From assembly GCA_001768325.1 (NCBI GenBank), contig MENQ01000021.1, positions 372,001 to 436,000 of the forward strand: a stretch of DNA of 64,000 nt, in the 5' to 3' direction. This DNA comes from Bacteroidetes bacterium GWC2_46_850 (GTDB lineage Bacteria > Bacteroidota > Bacteroidia > Bacteroidales > Dysgonomonadaceae). A program made the position numbers and the translations under genes. This document shows positions 11,006 to 20,582 of the stretch, in pieces. The notes under the pieces were generated by a model. The model saw nothing but the letters and a program-made list of their open reading frames with translations, searched no databases and was not told the DNA's origin. Within the stretch, counting starts at the first letter, position 1; each line of letters starts with the position of its first letter.

Positions 11006-11690
11006 CCGAAGACTTTATCCTTTCCGATATAGGTTTCCAAAAGAATCATCTAATTTGTTTTTATCTTTGTCCCGGTTTTACCAAAACTGAGTTTTGTGCA
11101 TTCTTTCTTTCAGGCAAGGTATAGAAAGAGCAATGTTTATTTTGAAAAATCTTCTATTTATTTTATGTTTTTTTACTGATAGAATGGTGGACAAGCCTTC
11201 GATTTTCCAACGCATGAGAATCCGTTCGGTTATCTCGTAGTGTTAAAATAAGCTTATAATGTTTTGCTTCGAGTCTCAAATAATTTTTTGATACCTTGTG
11301 TTTGTGTTGTGTATTTTGCTGTAAATAAATATTTTAATATATATCTTGTCCTAATGGATTGTTTGAGACAGATCTCGCTGAATTTAACTATTGTTTTAAT
11401 CAATGAGACCATATATTTGTACTGTTCAATTGAGATCTGGAGTCCTTATTATATAAAGTTCATCAGTTATTGTAATACCAATTGTGCAAAAAGAATAAAG
11501 AAATCTAATGCGGAAAGGATGTGGTCGCACAGCAATGAATAAGCGGAGAATTTAATAAACAAAAAAAAATCTTCATTTCGATTTTTATTCTACAAATGAG
11601 GATAGTATTTAATTCATAATAAATGAGAGGATTAATAAATTTTGGAATAAGTAAATTGAGTAACCGTCATTAAAAATTTTAGTTTGATTT
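11006..11690 (+). promoter_or_regulatory. 685-base intergenic region with candidate SusC promoter and long 5' leader
   Basis: AT-rich and without a convincing gene; one 92-codon open frame at 11264-11542 has no family features and spans the candidate promoter. The best promoter is a -33 TTG at 11391-11393, an 18-base spacer and TATATTTG at 11412-11419, giving a leader of roughly 265 bases before the SusC ATG at 11691. A 6-bp hairpin, CAAAAC/GTTTTG at 11082-11096, may end the sensor transcript but lacks a T-run. I found no clear direct repeats for the AraC-type regulator. Confidence 0.4.
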
Positions 11691-14600
11691 ATGAAAACAT
11701 TGAAACTTGTGTTAACGTGTGCATTGATATTCTGTATATCAATGATTTTTGCACAAACAAAACATCTCACGGGAACTATATCTGATGAGAGTGGAGAGCC
11801 CATTATAGGGGCAAGCGTGATGTTGAAAGGAACCACTACTGGTACTGTGACAGGTGTAGATGGTGACTTTTCATTGAATGTACCAGAAGATGGTAAATTG
11901 GTAATTTCCTATATTGGTTACAGAGGTCAAGAAATACCTGTAGCTGGCAAGAATGTAGTGAGTATCATATTGCAGGAGGATACTGAATTGCTTGATGAGG
12001 TAGTGGTCGTTGGGTATGGAGTACAGAGAAAAGCCTCATTGACGAGTGCCATCTCACAGATCAAAGCAGACGAAGCTCTTATGAACAAAGGTGTCAACAA
12101 TGTTTCGGTAGCCCTTCAGGGTGAAATACCAGGACTTGTGGTCACCCGTAATTCAACCCGACCCGGTAGCGAGGGTGCCGAGATGAAAATCCGTGGTGAT
12201 ATTTCGATAAATGGCAACTCAAGCCCGTTGGTGTTGATTGATGGTATTGCAGGTTCACTCGATGAATTGAATCAGATGGAACCTAGTGATATCGAAAATA
12301 TCACCGTTCTCAAAGATGCCTCGGCAGCCATTTACGGAGCGCGCTCCGCTTCCGGTGTTTTGTTGATAACTACCAAACGCGGTAAAAAAGGTGGTGCGCG
12401 GATTACTTATAATGGTTCGGTGAGTACAACCATTGATGGTATAAGAATGCCCATTACAAGCAATGCCGAATGGCTCGATATGTTTTATGATGCGCAGTAT
12501 CGCGATGCTATGGCAATCAATCCTACCATATCTGATCCAGACGAGATAAGAAAAAGAATGAACTGGTGGATACTGGCAACCAACAGTGTTCTATCGGGAA
12601 CTATCGTTGAGACTGGTGAAGCCATTGGTGATGAAGTGCTCTGGCAAGCCTTACGTGACGGAAAAACCATGAATATTCTAAGAAGTAACGGATGGGTACA
12701 TCGTTATGAACCGGATAACTATATTATGGATGAACTTTATGAACAGGCGACTTCACACAAACATTCACTCAATATTTCAGGCGCTGACGATAAATTTGGC
12801 TATATGGCTTCGTTAGGTTTTGCTGACAATCAATCTCAATTAAGAGTGGCAGAAGATGGTGAAAAAAAGTATAGTGGACGTTTGAATATGGATTATCAGG
12901 CAACTGATATTCTGAAGTTTGAAACAGGGATGTCATATGAGGTGCGGGACATTACAACACCCAGTACCGACGTAGGAGCCGGTTGGGCAGATCCATGGTT
13001 ATGGTCCTTCTATAGCAAGACAGGTAATTTTTATGACAGTTTCGATGGTAAACGCAGTCCGTTAGGGGGATTGATTGCCGGTGGACATGTAAAAACAGGT
13101 TTCACCACTTTACGTGGTAATCTTAAAGCCACACTTGACCTATCGCAGGTTACACAAGGCTTGTCATTGTCGGCAACTGCCGGTTATAAATCGGTAGGAA
13201 AGAATATTCAAACCCTGAAGAATAGAATCCAGTATTACGACTGGGAAGATAATCCGACCGGAAATAAACAAGGCCCTGGTTCATTAGCAGAAGAAATAAA
13301 TACCTGGAAAAGCATAACCCTCGGCGCTTTTGCCGACTATAACCGTGTATTTAATCAAATACATAATGTCAGTGCTATGGCGGGAATGACATCCGAGGAG
13401 GAAAATTGGAAAAAAGTAGTTGCATCCCGTAACAATGGGCCGTTGTATGGAGGCTCCGGTTTAGTTGATTTGGAAGCAATGATAAGCCACACGAATAATG
13501 GCGCAGGAGGCGGACAAAGTTCATGGGCATTCTTATCCTATATCACCCGGTTGAATTATAATTATGACAACAGGTATCTAGTTGAATTCCTCGGACGTCG
13601 CGACGGTTCTTCAAAGTTGTCCATCAATCAGCGGTGGAAAAATTTCTACTCTGTTTCGGGTGGATGGGTTCTGTCCAATGAAAGTTTTATGAGAGACATC
13701 AATTGGTTAAGTAACCTGAAAGTTCGCTACAATTATGGAAAGACGGGGAATGTCACAGGGATTGACAACTATGAACGTTATGCGATCTTAAATACCGGCT
13801 CGGCCTATTTTGGACAAGGTCCCACTTTGACCGCTCATCCATCTTTATGGCTTGAAGGAATGACCTCAGATTCCAGAACATGGGAAACTATAATCAGCCA
13901 TAATGCGGGTGTGGATTTTGCTTTCCTGAGAGGCCGATTGTCCGGTTCGTTCGATTATTTCAGCAAAACGAACAACGGGATGTTTATTCCGGTAAGCTAT
14001 CCGGCTGTGTTGGGTGCAAACGCTCCAAAAACTAATAACGGTAAATTTGGCGCAAATGGTTGGGAATTTGCACTCAATTGGCGGGATAAAATCGGTGATG
14101 TGTCGTACAATATCGGGGGTTTTATTGGCGATGTTAAGAATAAGGTGATTACACTCGAAAATAATGAAAACGTCCCCAATCCAGGTAAAAATTCTAACCG
14201 CCTCATTGGGAAGCCGCGCGATTCGTTTTATGTGTATGAAACGGCAGGTATATTCTCTACACAGGCAGAAGCAAATGAGTACTATGAAAAATATTATTGG
14301 AATGCAGATCATACTGGGCCAAAAGCCGGAAATATCCTACCGAAACCTGCAGATACTGGAACCAACCGTCTTCGCCCTGGATCACGTATATTGGCCGACC
14401 GTAATGGTGATGGTGCTATCACCACCAAGGACACCTATTATGCTGGTGATTCTGCACCGCATTATACTTTTGGTTTCAAGCTTGGAATGGATTATAAAGG
14501 ATTGGACTTCCAGGCTTTTTTCCAAGGTGTTGGTCAGCAAATTGTTTTACGTGGTGGACACTTCCGCGCTCCTTTTGCCACAAGCTGGACTTTGCAAAAC

Positions 14601-14942
14601 AGCTCCTTTATCGGTAAGACCTGGACTGAAGAGAATACCAACACAGACTATACAGTCATTTCGAGGGATGGAGGATTCAATTCTTTCAATTATGATAATA
14701 AGGATATTAGTATACAGCGTTCAAGTTATATGCGTCTGAAATCGTTGGTAATTGGCTATACTATCCCTAATAGTTTAATTACCAAGGCTGGATTGAGTCA
14801 GTTGAGAGTATATGTGTCGGGCGACGACCTCTGGGAATGGACAAGCATAAAAGATGGATACGATCCAGAATATGGTGAGCAATCAAACAATACGTTTCCC
14901 TTTTCCCGATTACTTTCTGCAGGTATAAATATCTCATTCTAA
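11691..14942 (+). CDS. SusC-type TonB-dependent glycan importer
   Basis: 1083 residues. Signal peptide ending near IFAQ, CarboxypepD_reg-like domain (about 25-100, GTISDESGEPIIGASVMLKGT), then DEVVVVGYGVQRKASLTSAI at the usual SusC conserved segment, plug domain (MKIRGDISING, LVLIDGIAG, VLKDASAAIYGARSASGVLLITTKRGKKG) and a C-terminal outer-membrane barrel ending in an aromatic-rich strand (LLSAGINISF). It is the transport half of the SusC/SusD pair and should import oligosaccharides from the acidic arabinose-rich glycan that the downstream enzymes appear built for. SusD follows after 22 bases. Confidence 0.97.
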   Translation: MKTLKLVLTCALIFCISMIFAQTKHLTGTISDESGEPIIGASVMLKGTTTGTVTGVDGDFSLNVPEDGKLVISYIGYRGQEIPVAGKNVVSIILQEDTELLDEVVVVGYGVQRKASLTSAISQIKADEALMNKGVNNVSVALQGEIPGLVVTRNSTRPGSEGAEMKIRGDISINGNSSPLVLIDGIAGSLDELNQMEPSDIENITVLKDASAAIYGARSASGVLLITTKRGKKGGARITYNGSVSTTIDGIRMPITSNAEWLDMFYDAQYRDAMAINPTISDPDEIRKRMNWWILATNSVLSGTIVETGEAIGDEVLWQALRDGKTMNILRSNGWVHRYEPDNYIMDELYEQATSHKHSLNISGADDKFGYMASLGFADNQSQLRVAEDGEKKYSGRLNMDYQATDILKFETGMSYEVRDITTPSTDVGAGWADPWLWSFYSKTGNFYDSFDGKRSPLGGLIAGGHVKTGFTTLRGNLKATLDLSQVTQGLSLSATAGYKSVGKNIQTLKNRIQYYDWEDNPTGNKQGPGSLAEEINTWKSITLGAFADYNRVFNQIHNVSAMAGMTSEEENWKKVVASRNNGPLYGGSGLVDLEAMISHTNNGAGGGQSSWAFLSYITRLNYNYDNRYLVEFLGRRDGSSKLSINQRWKNFYSVSGGWVLSNESFMRDINWLSNLKVRYNYGKTGNVTGIDNYERYAILNTGSAYFGQGPTLTAHPSLWLEGMTSDSRTWETIISHNAGVDFAFLRGRLSGSFDYFSKTNNGMFIPVSYPAVLGANAPKTNNGKFGANGWEFALNWRDKIGDVSYNIGGFIGDVKNKVITLENNENVPNPGKNSNRLIGKPRDSFYVYETAGIFSTQAEANEYYEKYYWNADHTGPKAGNILPKPADTGTNRLRPGSRILADRNGDGAITTKDTYYAGDSAPHYTFGFKLGMDYKGLDFQAFFQGVGQQIVLRGGHFRAPFATSWTLQNSSFIGKTWTEENTNTDYTVISRDGGFNSFNYDNKDISIQRSSYMRLKSLVIGYTIPNSLITKAGLSQLRVYVSGDDLWEWTSIKDGYDPEYGEQSNNTFPFSRLLSAGINISF

Positions 14943-14964
14943 CAACCTTTTGATTAAAAATAAA

Positions 14965-16974
14965 ATGAAATATATACATATTAACATAGTAACGATGCTG
15001 CTGGCAATAATGGTTTTTGCAGGATGCAGCGATTTTCTCGACAGGGAGCCATTGTCGTCAGGTACTGAGGCCATTTTTTATAAGACTCCAGAACATTTTG
15101 TACAGGCAGCAAATGCACTTTACAATTTGGAGGGTTGGAAGAATTACGATAACAAGGAATCCTTGAGAATGGATCAAGGAACGGATATTGCGGGGCTTAG
15201 TAGTAATGGTGGCACCTCGGCAGGTGAAAATGATTGGCGTTGGGATAAACCTTATAGTTTTATCCGCGGGTGTAATATTCTGTTGCAAAAAGCCGAAGAA
15301 TATACCGGGAACAGGGAAGATTTAAATATGTCTGTCGGTACTGCCTATTTTTTCCGTGCCTGGCAACATTTCTATCTGTTGCAACTTTTCGGAGGAGTGC
15401 CCATTATGGATCATGTGCCCGACGTGGTTGATCCTGTCGTTCATGGGCCTCGAAACAGCCGCTACGAAGTGGCACAATTCATTATCAATGATCTGCGTAC
15501 AGCCATTCCCCTGTTGCCGAAAGAGACCACAATCCCTGCGTCTGACAAGGGAAAAGTTTCTCAGGAAGCAGCAAAGGCGTTTCTTTCTCGTGTACTTCTT
15601 TACGAAGCCACATGGGAAAAATATGTACCGAGCATTGGTTATGAACTTGATGGTGATGGAAATTCCGTCGGTGCTGGAACTGTCAAACCTACTGGCTATC
15701 CGTCAGTCGAAGATATGCTCACAGAAGCAAAAAAATGGTCTGGAGAGGTAATCACCGAGTCCGAAAAGGGCACATTTGAACTATGGAACGAATGCGATAC
15801 ACTGTCCTATTATTATTTATTCAGTCTTGATGACAAAGGTGGAAATGTTTCGAACTTCTTGAATAAAGGTAAAGCTACCAATAAAGAATTTATCTTCAGT
15901 GTAAAGTATGATCCGGATATTAAGAGAGGAGATGTTGCTTTAACAACAGCTATATCTCGTTGGGCCGGAAGTAACATCAGTACCTATTTGGGAGAAATGT
16001 TCCTTTGCCGGAATGGGTTACCCATTTTTATCAGCAGTGATGGTGTTGCACGTGAAAAAAATCCTGAATTTCTTGGATTTGAAAGATTTATGGATGAATT
16101 TCGAAACCGTGATTACCGCTTTATTAGCAGCACTCATTTACCCGACCGTAAGACATGGGTAGGAGCTGGAGCCGCCGAAAATCAGTTTCCCAATACTGCA
16201 GCAGGAAAACCTTATCCTGATCCCGTTTATCCTAAGTTCCCCTATGATCCAAGTGATCCGGCATTTAGTAACAGGGCTACAATCTATACGCCAAATCTGT
16301 TGACAGTAAATTTTACACACAATGCTTACGGCAGCCGTAAATTTATGCCGGAAGGTACACGGAATACCTTCTATGAATCCCCTGACTATCCCCTCATCCG
16401 TCTGGCTGAGGTCCATCTCATATATGCTGAAGCAGCCGTTGAATTGGGGAATGGTTCAATCTCAGATGCAGATTTGAACTTTTCGATCAATAAGAATCGC
16501 ACTCGTGCAAGAGTGGCCCCGCTTAGCAATGCACTTATTGCAGGTTTGTGGGATGCAGGCTATTGGGATCATGAACAAAACAAAACTATCATCAAGAAAA
16601 TGAATATGATTGATGAGATACGTCGTGAACGTGCCTGTGAATTGTTTGGTGAAGGATTTCGTGAAAATGACCTTAAACGTTGGGGTATAGCGCATATCAA
16701 CCTGCGTGGTCAAAAACTTGGTCGTTTTGTTTATGGAACAGAATATCTGACGGCAATAGCCAACGATGCTAAGCATTATGGTGAACCGGTTTATCAGCCT
16801 GATAGGTATCCTTCATATTATGGTATTTATGAAAATACAAATAGCTTTGATCATGGTCGCACTATTGCGAACTTACCGGGTAATTTACTATATTCGCAGA
16901 GAGATTATCTTGTGCCCATTCCACTTACGCAGATTCGCCTCAATCAGGCGTTGACACAAAACCCAGGATGGTAA
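14965..16974 (+). CDS. SusD-like surface glycan-binding lipoprotein
   Basis: 669 residues from the ATG at 14965; a TTG five codons earlier is a poor start. The signal peptide ends in a lipobox at VFAGC (Cys21), followed by SDFLDREPLSSG. The TPR-like SusD fold shows in the N-terminal text HFVQAANALYNLEGW and in the C-terminal signature IRRERACELFGEGFRENDLKRWG, ending LVPIPLTQIRLNQALTQNPGW. It is longer than usual for SusD (about 500-600), with inserts around 150-330. It caps the SusC barrel and delivers glycan. A strong terminator hairpin follows. Confidence 0.96.
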   Translation: MKYIHINIVTMLLAIMVFAGCSDFLDREPLSSGTEAIFYKTPEHFVQAANALYNLEGWKNYDNKESLRMDQGTDIAGLSSNGGTSAGENDWRWDKPYSFIRGCNILLQKAEEYTGNREDLNMSVGTAYFFRAWQHFYLLQLFGGVPIMDHVPDVVDPVVHGPRNSRYEVAQFIINDLRTAIPLLPKETTIPASDKGKVSQEAAKAFLSRVLLYEATWEKYVPSIGYELDGDGNSVGAGTVKPTGYPSVEDMLTEAKKWSGEVITESEKGTFELWNECDTLSYYYLFSLDDKGGNVSNFLNKGKATNKEFIFSVKYDPDIKRGDVALTTAISRWAGSNISTYLGEMFLCRNGLPIFISSDGVAREKNPEFLGFERFMDEFRNRDYRFISSTHLPDRKTWVGAGAAENQFPNTAAGKPYPDPVYPKFPYDPSDPAFSNRATIYTPNLLTVNFTHNAYGSRKFMPEGTRNTFYESPDYPLIRLAEVHLIYAEAAVELGNGSISDADLNFSINKNRTRARVAPLSNALIAGLWDAGYWDHEQNKTIIKKMNMIDEIRRERACELFGEGFRENDLKRWGIAHINLRGQKLGRFVYGTEYLTAIANDAKHYGEPVYQPDRYPSYYGIYENTNSFDHGRTIANLPGNLLYSQRDYLVPIPLTQIRLNQALTQNPGW

Positions 16975-16996
16975 ACATTTTCTGATTACGAAGTCA

Positions 16997-17039
16997 ATAC
17001 GGCTGACTTGGGGTCACTTAAGTCAGCTGTATACTTTTT
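16997..17039 (+). terminator. Intra-operon intrinsic terminator after susD
   Basis: ATACGGCTGACTT (16997-17009) pairs with AAGTCAGCTGTAT (17020-17032) through 13 bp with one G-T wobble, loop of 10, then TTTTT at 17035-17039. Partial termination here would keep SusC/SusD transcripts more abundant than those of the enzyme genes downstream. Confidence 0.75.
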
Positions 17040-17084
17040 GAATTGAGTTTTGCTACTATATGAAATTTTCGTTAAAATAATGGT

Positions 17085-18542
17085 ATGGAAAAAAATAAGA
17101 GAAATAGCAGGTTTACATCAATCTTTAAGTGTTGTGTTGCATTGTCCTTGTTTTTAATGATGGGATCAATAAGCTATCCGAGTGACAAACTGGTAACATA
17201 TACCGCTCCACAGGGTGCATTACTTAACAAGGATTTTTCAATTCGTGTCAGGCAACCCGGAAAGGAATGGCAGGCAGTACCAAATCATCTTATTAAAGTG
17301 GACGAGGTACGAGAAACTAATCATCATGTAGAGGAGTCCTCGATGGCTTATTTCGATTTTTCGGGAGAAGTGGAAGTGTCTGTTACGTTCAACAACGGAC
17401 CTGTCCGAAAGGCACGGATAAGACCCCTCTCTTATGGGATAGAGCCTACAGTGAAAGGGAACAGCCTGACTTTTATACTGGATCGACCACGCAACCTCTC
17501 GGTAGAGGTAAATGATGATCTCTTCCATAATCTGCATCTCTTTGCCAATCCGATCATAAAGGATATACCGGAAAGGAACGATCCGGACGTGATATTCTTT
17601 GGCCCGGGTATCCATGAGTTCGAAGATGATAAATTTGAAGTGCCTTCCAACAAAACAGTCTATGTTGACGGTGGAGCCATTCTTCGCGGACAGTTGCTGA
17701 TACACGATGTACAAAATGTAAAAGTGATAGGAAGCGGCATGGTGGAACATACGGTGAAGATGGGAGTACATATTTCCAATGCGAAGAATATCGAGGTGGA
17801 AGGAATCTTTACCACACAGTGTGCCACGGGAGGCTCGGACAGCGTGACCATCCGGAATGTGAAAAGTATCAGCTACTATGGATGGGGAGACGGACTGAAC
17901 GTTTTTGCCAGCAACAATGTATATTTTGATAGGGTGTTCTGTCGCAATTCCGACGATTGTACCACGGTCTACGCGACCCGCAAAGGATTCGAAGGTGGAT
18001 GCAAGAACATTGTGATGGAGAATTCTACCCTGTGGGCTGATGTGGCACATCCCATCATGATTGGTATTCATGGCAATGCACAAAACTTTGATATTATTGA
18101 AGATCTGGTCTATCGGAATATCGATATTTTGGACCACAAAGAAGCTCAGCTTGATTATCAGGGTTGTCTTGCCATCAATGGTGGTGACAACAATATTATT
18201 CGTAACGTGCTGTTTGAAGATATCAGAATTGAAGATTTCCGTCAGGGACAACTCTTTAACATCCGTATTTTTTATAATCAAAAATATTGCGAAGCTCCCG
18301 GTATGGGAATCGAGAACGTGCATTTCAAGAACATAAATTATACTGGTAAGAATGCCGAATTATCAATCATTGCAGGTTATAACAGCGACAGAATGGTGAA
18401 AAATATCACCTTCGAAAACCTGAGAATAAACGGAAAGCTTATCACTGACGATATGCCCGGAAAACCGGCCTGGTATAAAACCGGTGATATGGCACGTATT
18501 TTTATTGGAGAACATGTAGAGGGAGTCTCTTTTGTAGAGTAA
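17085..18542 (+). CDS. Secreted right-handed beta-helix glycoside hydrolase (GH28/GH49-like)
   Basis: 485 residues with an N-terminal signal anchor (about 14-30), an N-terminal beta-sandwich-like part to about residue 180, then parallel beta-helix rungs (VYVDGGAILRGQLLIHDVQN, NVKVIGSGMV, NIEVEGIFTT). Candidate acidic residues are Asp269 in GWGDGLN and Asp290/Asp291 in RNSDDC, arranged much as in clan GH-N enzymes; HPIMIGIHG at 322-330 sits where GH28 has its GHG segment. GH28 enzymes cut galacturonan or rhamnogalacturonan, GH49 dextran-like glucans. I cannot fix the family. As the first enzyme gene after susD it may attack the backbone or a uronate side chain. Confidence 0.65.
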   Translation: MEKNKRNSRFTSIFKCCVALSLFLMMGSISYPSDKLVTYTAPQGALLNKDFSIRVRQPGKEWQAVPNHLIKVDEVRETNHHVEESSMAYFDFSGEVEVSVTFNNGPVRKARIRPLSYGIEPTVKGNSLTFILDRPRNLSVEVNDDLFHNLHLFANPIIKDIPERNDPDVIFFGPGIHEFEDDKFEVPSNKTVYVDGGAILRGQLLIHDVQNVKVIGSGMVEHTVKMGVHISNAKNIEVEGIFTTQCATGGSDSVTIRNVKSISYYGWGDGLNVFASNNVYFDRVFCRNSDDCTTVYATRKGFEGGCKNIVMENSTLWADVAHPIMIGIHGNAQNFDIIEDLVYRNIDILDHKEAQLDYQGCLAINGGDNNIIRNVLFEDIRIEDFRQGQLFNIRIFYNQKYCEAPGMGIENVHFKNINYTGKNAELSIIAGYNSDRMVKNITFENLRINGKLITDDMPGKPAWYKTGDMARIFIGEHVEGVSFVE

Positions 18543-18566
18543 TTAAATGAAACTAATCCTATTCCC

Positions 18567-20576
18567 ATGATGAGAAAATATATATTCATTTTGCTACTGA
18601 TAGCAGTCCTGCCTAAAATTGAAGCACAGTCTATCCTGGAAGAAACCAGGAAACAGCTTCTTTCACCCGATGGTCATTACCTCTTTACATTTTATCAAAG
18701 ACAATCTCACGCAGGAAGTAAACAAATGTACTATACGCTGTCATATAAAGGGAAAACGGTGATTGAAGAATCTGAACTCGGTGTGCTCATAGAGAATCAA
18801 CTCTTTGAATCGGCGTTGGCCATTCCGAATGATACCAGTAAACTATGGGGTGAAAATCTTTTGCTTACCTCCGTCGAGGCCACAACAACGGATGAGACAT
18901 GGCGGCCTGTTTATGGAGAAAGAGAAGAAGTGAGAGATCATTACAACGAACTGGTGCTGAAGTTTCAAAAAGGAGGTGTTCCGGAAACAGAAAGTAACTC
19001 AACCGCCTCGACTGCCGGGCATGGACAAGCCTACGACAAAAGACAATATTATTATATGAATCTTATTGTCCGGGCATATGATCAGGGTGTTGCTTTCCGT
19101 TATTTCTTTCCAGAAGCCACCAACGGTTTGTTTCTCCATATCGTGGGAGAACAAACACAATTTACGCTGCCTGAAGGTACATCGGCTTATTACGAACGTT
19201 GGGCACAGGGACCATACAAACTACTGCCTTTAAAAGATTGGAAAGATGAAAGTGAACGTCCCCTGACAATGAAACTTCCCAATGGGTTGGCGGCTGCATT
19301 GCTGGAAGCAGAGATGGTCGATTATGCCCGCATGAAATTCCGTCTGGCAAATGAAAATAGTTTGCAGGTTTCATTATACAGTTCGGTAGATCTGATTACA
19401 CCCTATGCCACACCATGGCGTGTAATCATGGCAGCCGAAAAAACATCGGATCTTATTGGATACAAGGATATCGTTTTGAACCTGAATCAGGCGAATAAAA
19501 TTAAAGATACCTCATGGATAAAACCCGGCAAGGTAATCCGTGTGGCACGCCTCACCCAGGCCGATGCTATTAAATATATAGATTTTGCAGCTGAACATGG
19601 TTTGCAATATATCCATCTTGATTCCGGCTGGTATGGTTCCGAAGTGTTGATGAGTTCAGACGCCACTTCTGTCGCGGAGAATCGTGATTTAGATATGTCG
19701 AAATTAATAAATTACGCTACATCGAAAGGAATAGGTGTATGGGTGTACGTGAATCAACGTGCACTGGTACAGCAGTTGGATGAACTGCTTCCGCTCTATC
19801 AGAAATGGGGAATAAAAGGAATTAAGTTCGGCTTTGTGCAAATCGGGAACCAGCATTGGTCCACCTGGCTGCACGATGCGGTCCGCAAATGTGCTGAATA
19901 TGAGATCATGGTCGATATTCACGATGAATACAGACCGACAGGTTTTAGCCGTACTTATCCCAATCTGTTGACTCAAGAGGGCATAAGGGGGAATGAAGAG
20001 TTTCCCGAAGCCACCCACAACGTTACTTTGCCTTTCACTCGCTTTCTGGCCGGGCCAGCAGATTATACCATCTGTTATTACGATAAGCGTTTAAAAACAA
20101 CCTATGCGCATCAGCTGGCCATGGCGGCGGTATACTATAGCCCCTTGCAATTTCTGTACTGGTATGATCAGCCATCGGCTTATCAGGGAGAACCGGAAAT
20201 TGAGTTTTTCGACAACGTGAAAACCGTGTGGGACGATACCAAAGTGCTGGGTGGTGAAATTGGAGAGTATGTAACCATTGCACGGAGAAGTGGAGAAGAA
20301 TGGTTTGTTGGGTCGATGACAAACAACGATTCGAGAAAAATAAGCATTTCACTCAACTTTTTGGACAACGGTAAGAAATACGTTGCCAACTTGTATACCG
20401 ATGATGAAACAGTGCAGACAAGGACAAATGTTCGTATCACCCGGGTGATTGTAGATAGCAATTCGGAACTGTCGTTTCAATTGAAAGCAAGCGGCGGATG
20501 CGCGACTCATCTTACTCTTGCGAGCAAGGAGGACTTGAAAAAATACAAACGATACAGGAAAAATCAGGTATTATAA
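18567..20576 (+). CDS. GH97 family glycoside hydrolase (alpha-glucosidase/alpha-galactosidase type)
   Basis: 669 residues with a signal peptide ending near KIEAQ. The GH97 N-terminal beta-sandwich (LLSPDGHYLFTFYQRQ) leads into a TIM barrel (YIHLDSGWYG, GIGVWVYVNQRA, KGIKFGFVQIG, MVDIHDEYRPTGFSRTYPN, EGIRGNEEFPEATHN) and a C-terminal sandwich. Retaining GH97 members use an Asp in the IKvDF position; here it is Gly422, and Glu residues follow in the 470-481 region, as in the inverting SusB type. An inverting enzyme is therefore inferred. A low-complexity insert (about 136-155, rich in Ser/Thr/Gly) is unusual. It probably removes a terminal alpha-linked hexose or beta-L-arabinopyranose. Confidence 0.92.
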   Translation: MMRKYIFILLLIAVLPKIEAQSILEETRKQLLSPDGHYLFTFYQRQSHAGSKQMYYTLSYKGKTVIEESELGVLIENQLFESALAIPNDTSKLWGENLLLTSVEATTTDETWRPVYGEREEVRDHYNELVLKFQKGGVPETESNSTASTAGHGQAYDKRQYYYMNLIVRAYDQGVAFRYFFPEATNGLFLHIVGEQTQFTLPEGTSAYYERWAQGPYKLLPLKDWKDESERPLTMKLPNGLAAALLEAEMVDYARMKFRLANENSLQVSLYSSVDLITPYATPWRVIMAAEKTSDLIGYKDIVLNLNQANKIKDTSWIKPGKVIRVARLTQADAIKYIDFAAEHGLQYIHLDSGWYGSEVLMSSDATSVAENRDLDMSKLINYATSKGIGVWVYVNQRALVQQLDELLPLYQKWGIKGIKFGFVQIGNQHWSTWLHDAVRKCAEYEIMVDIHDEYRPTGFSRTYPNLLTQEGIRGNEEFPEATHNVTLPFTRFLAGPADYTICYYDKRLKTTYAHQLAMAAVYYSPLQFLYWYDQPSAYQGEPEIEFFDNVKTVWDDTKVLGGEIGEYVTIARRSGEEWFVGSMTNNDSRKISISLNFLDNGKKYVANLYTDDETVQTRTNVRITRVIVDSNSELSFQLKASGGCATHLTLASKEDLKKYKRYRKNQVL

Positions 20577-20582
20577 AATTGT

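Noticed and set aside
11264-11542. 92-codon open frame in the gap before susC
   Set aside because: No family features, hydrophobic AT-driven composition, and it spans the best promoter.
17238-18323. 361-codon open frame antisense to the beta-helix hydrolase gene
   Set aside because: No signal peptide or domain, and the opposite strand encodes a clear beta-helix enzyme.
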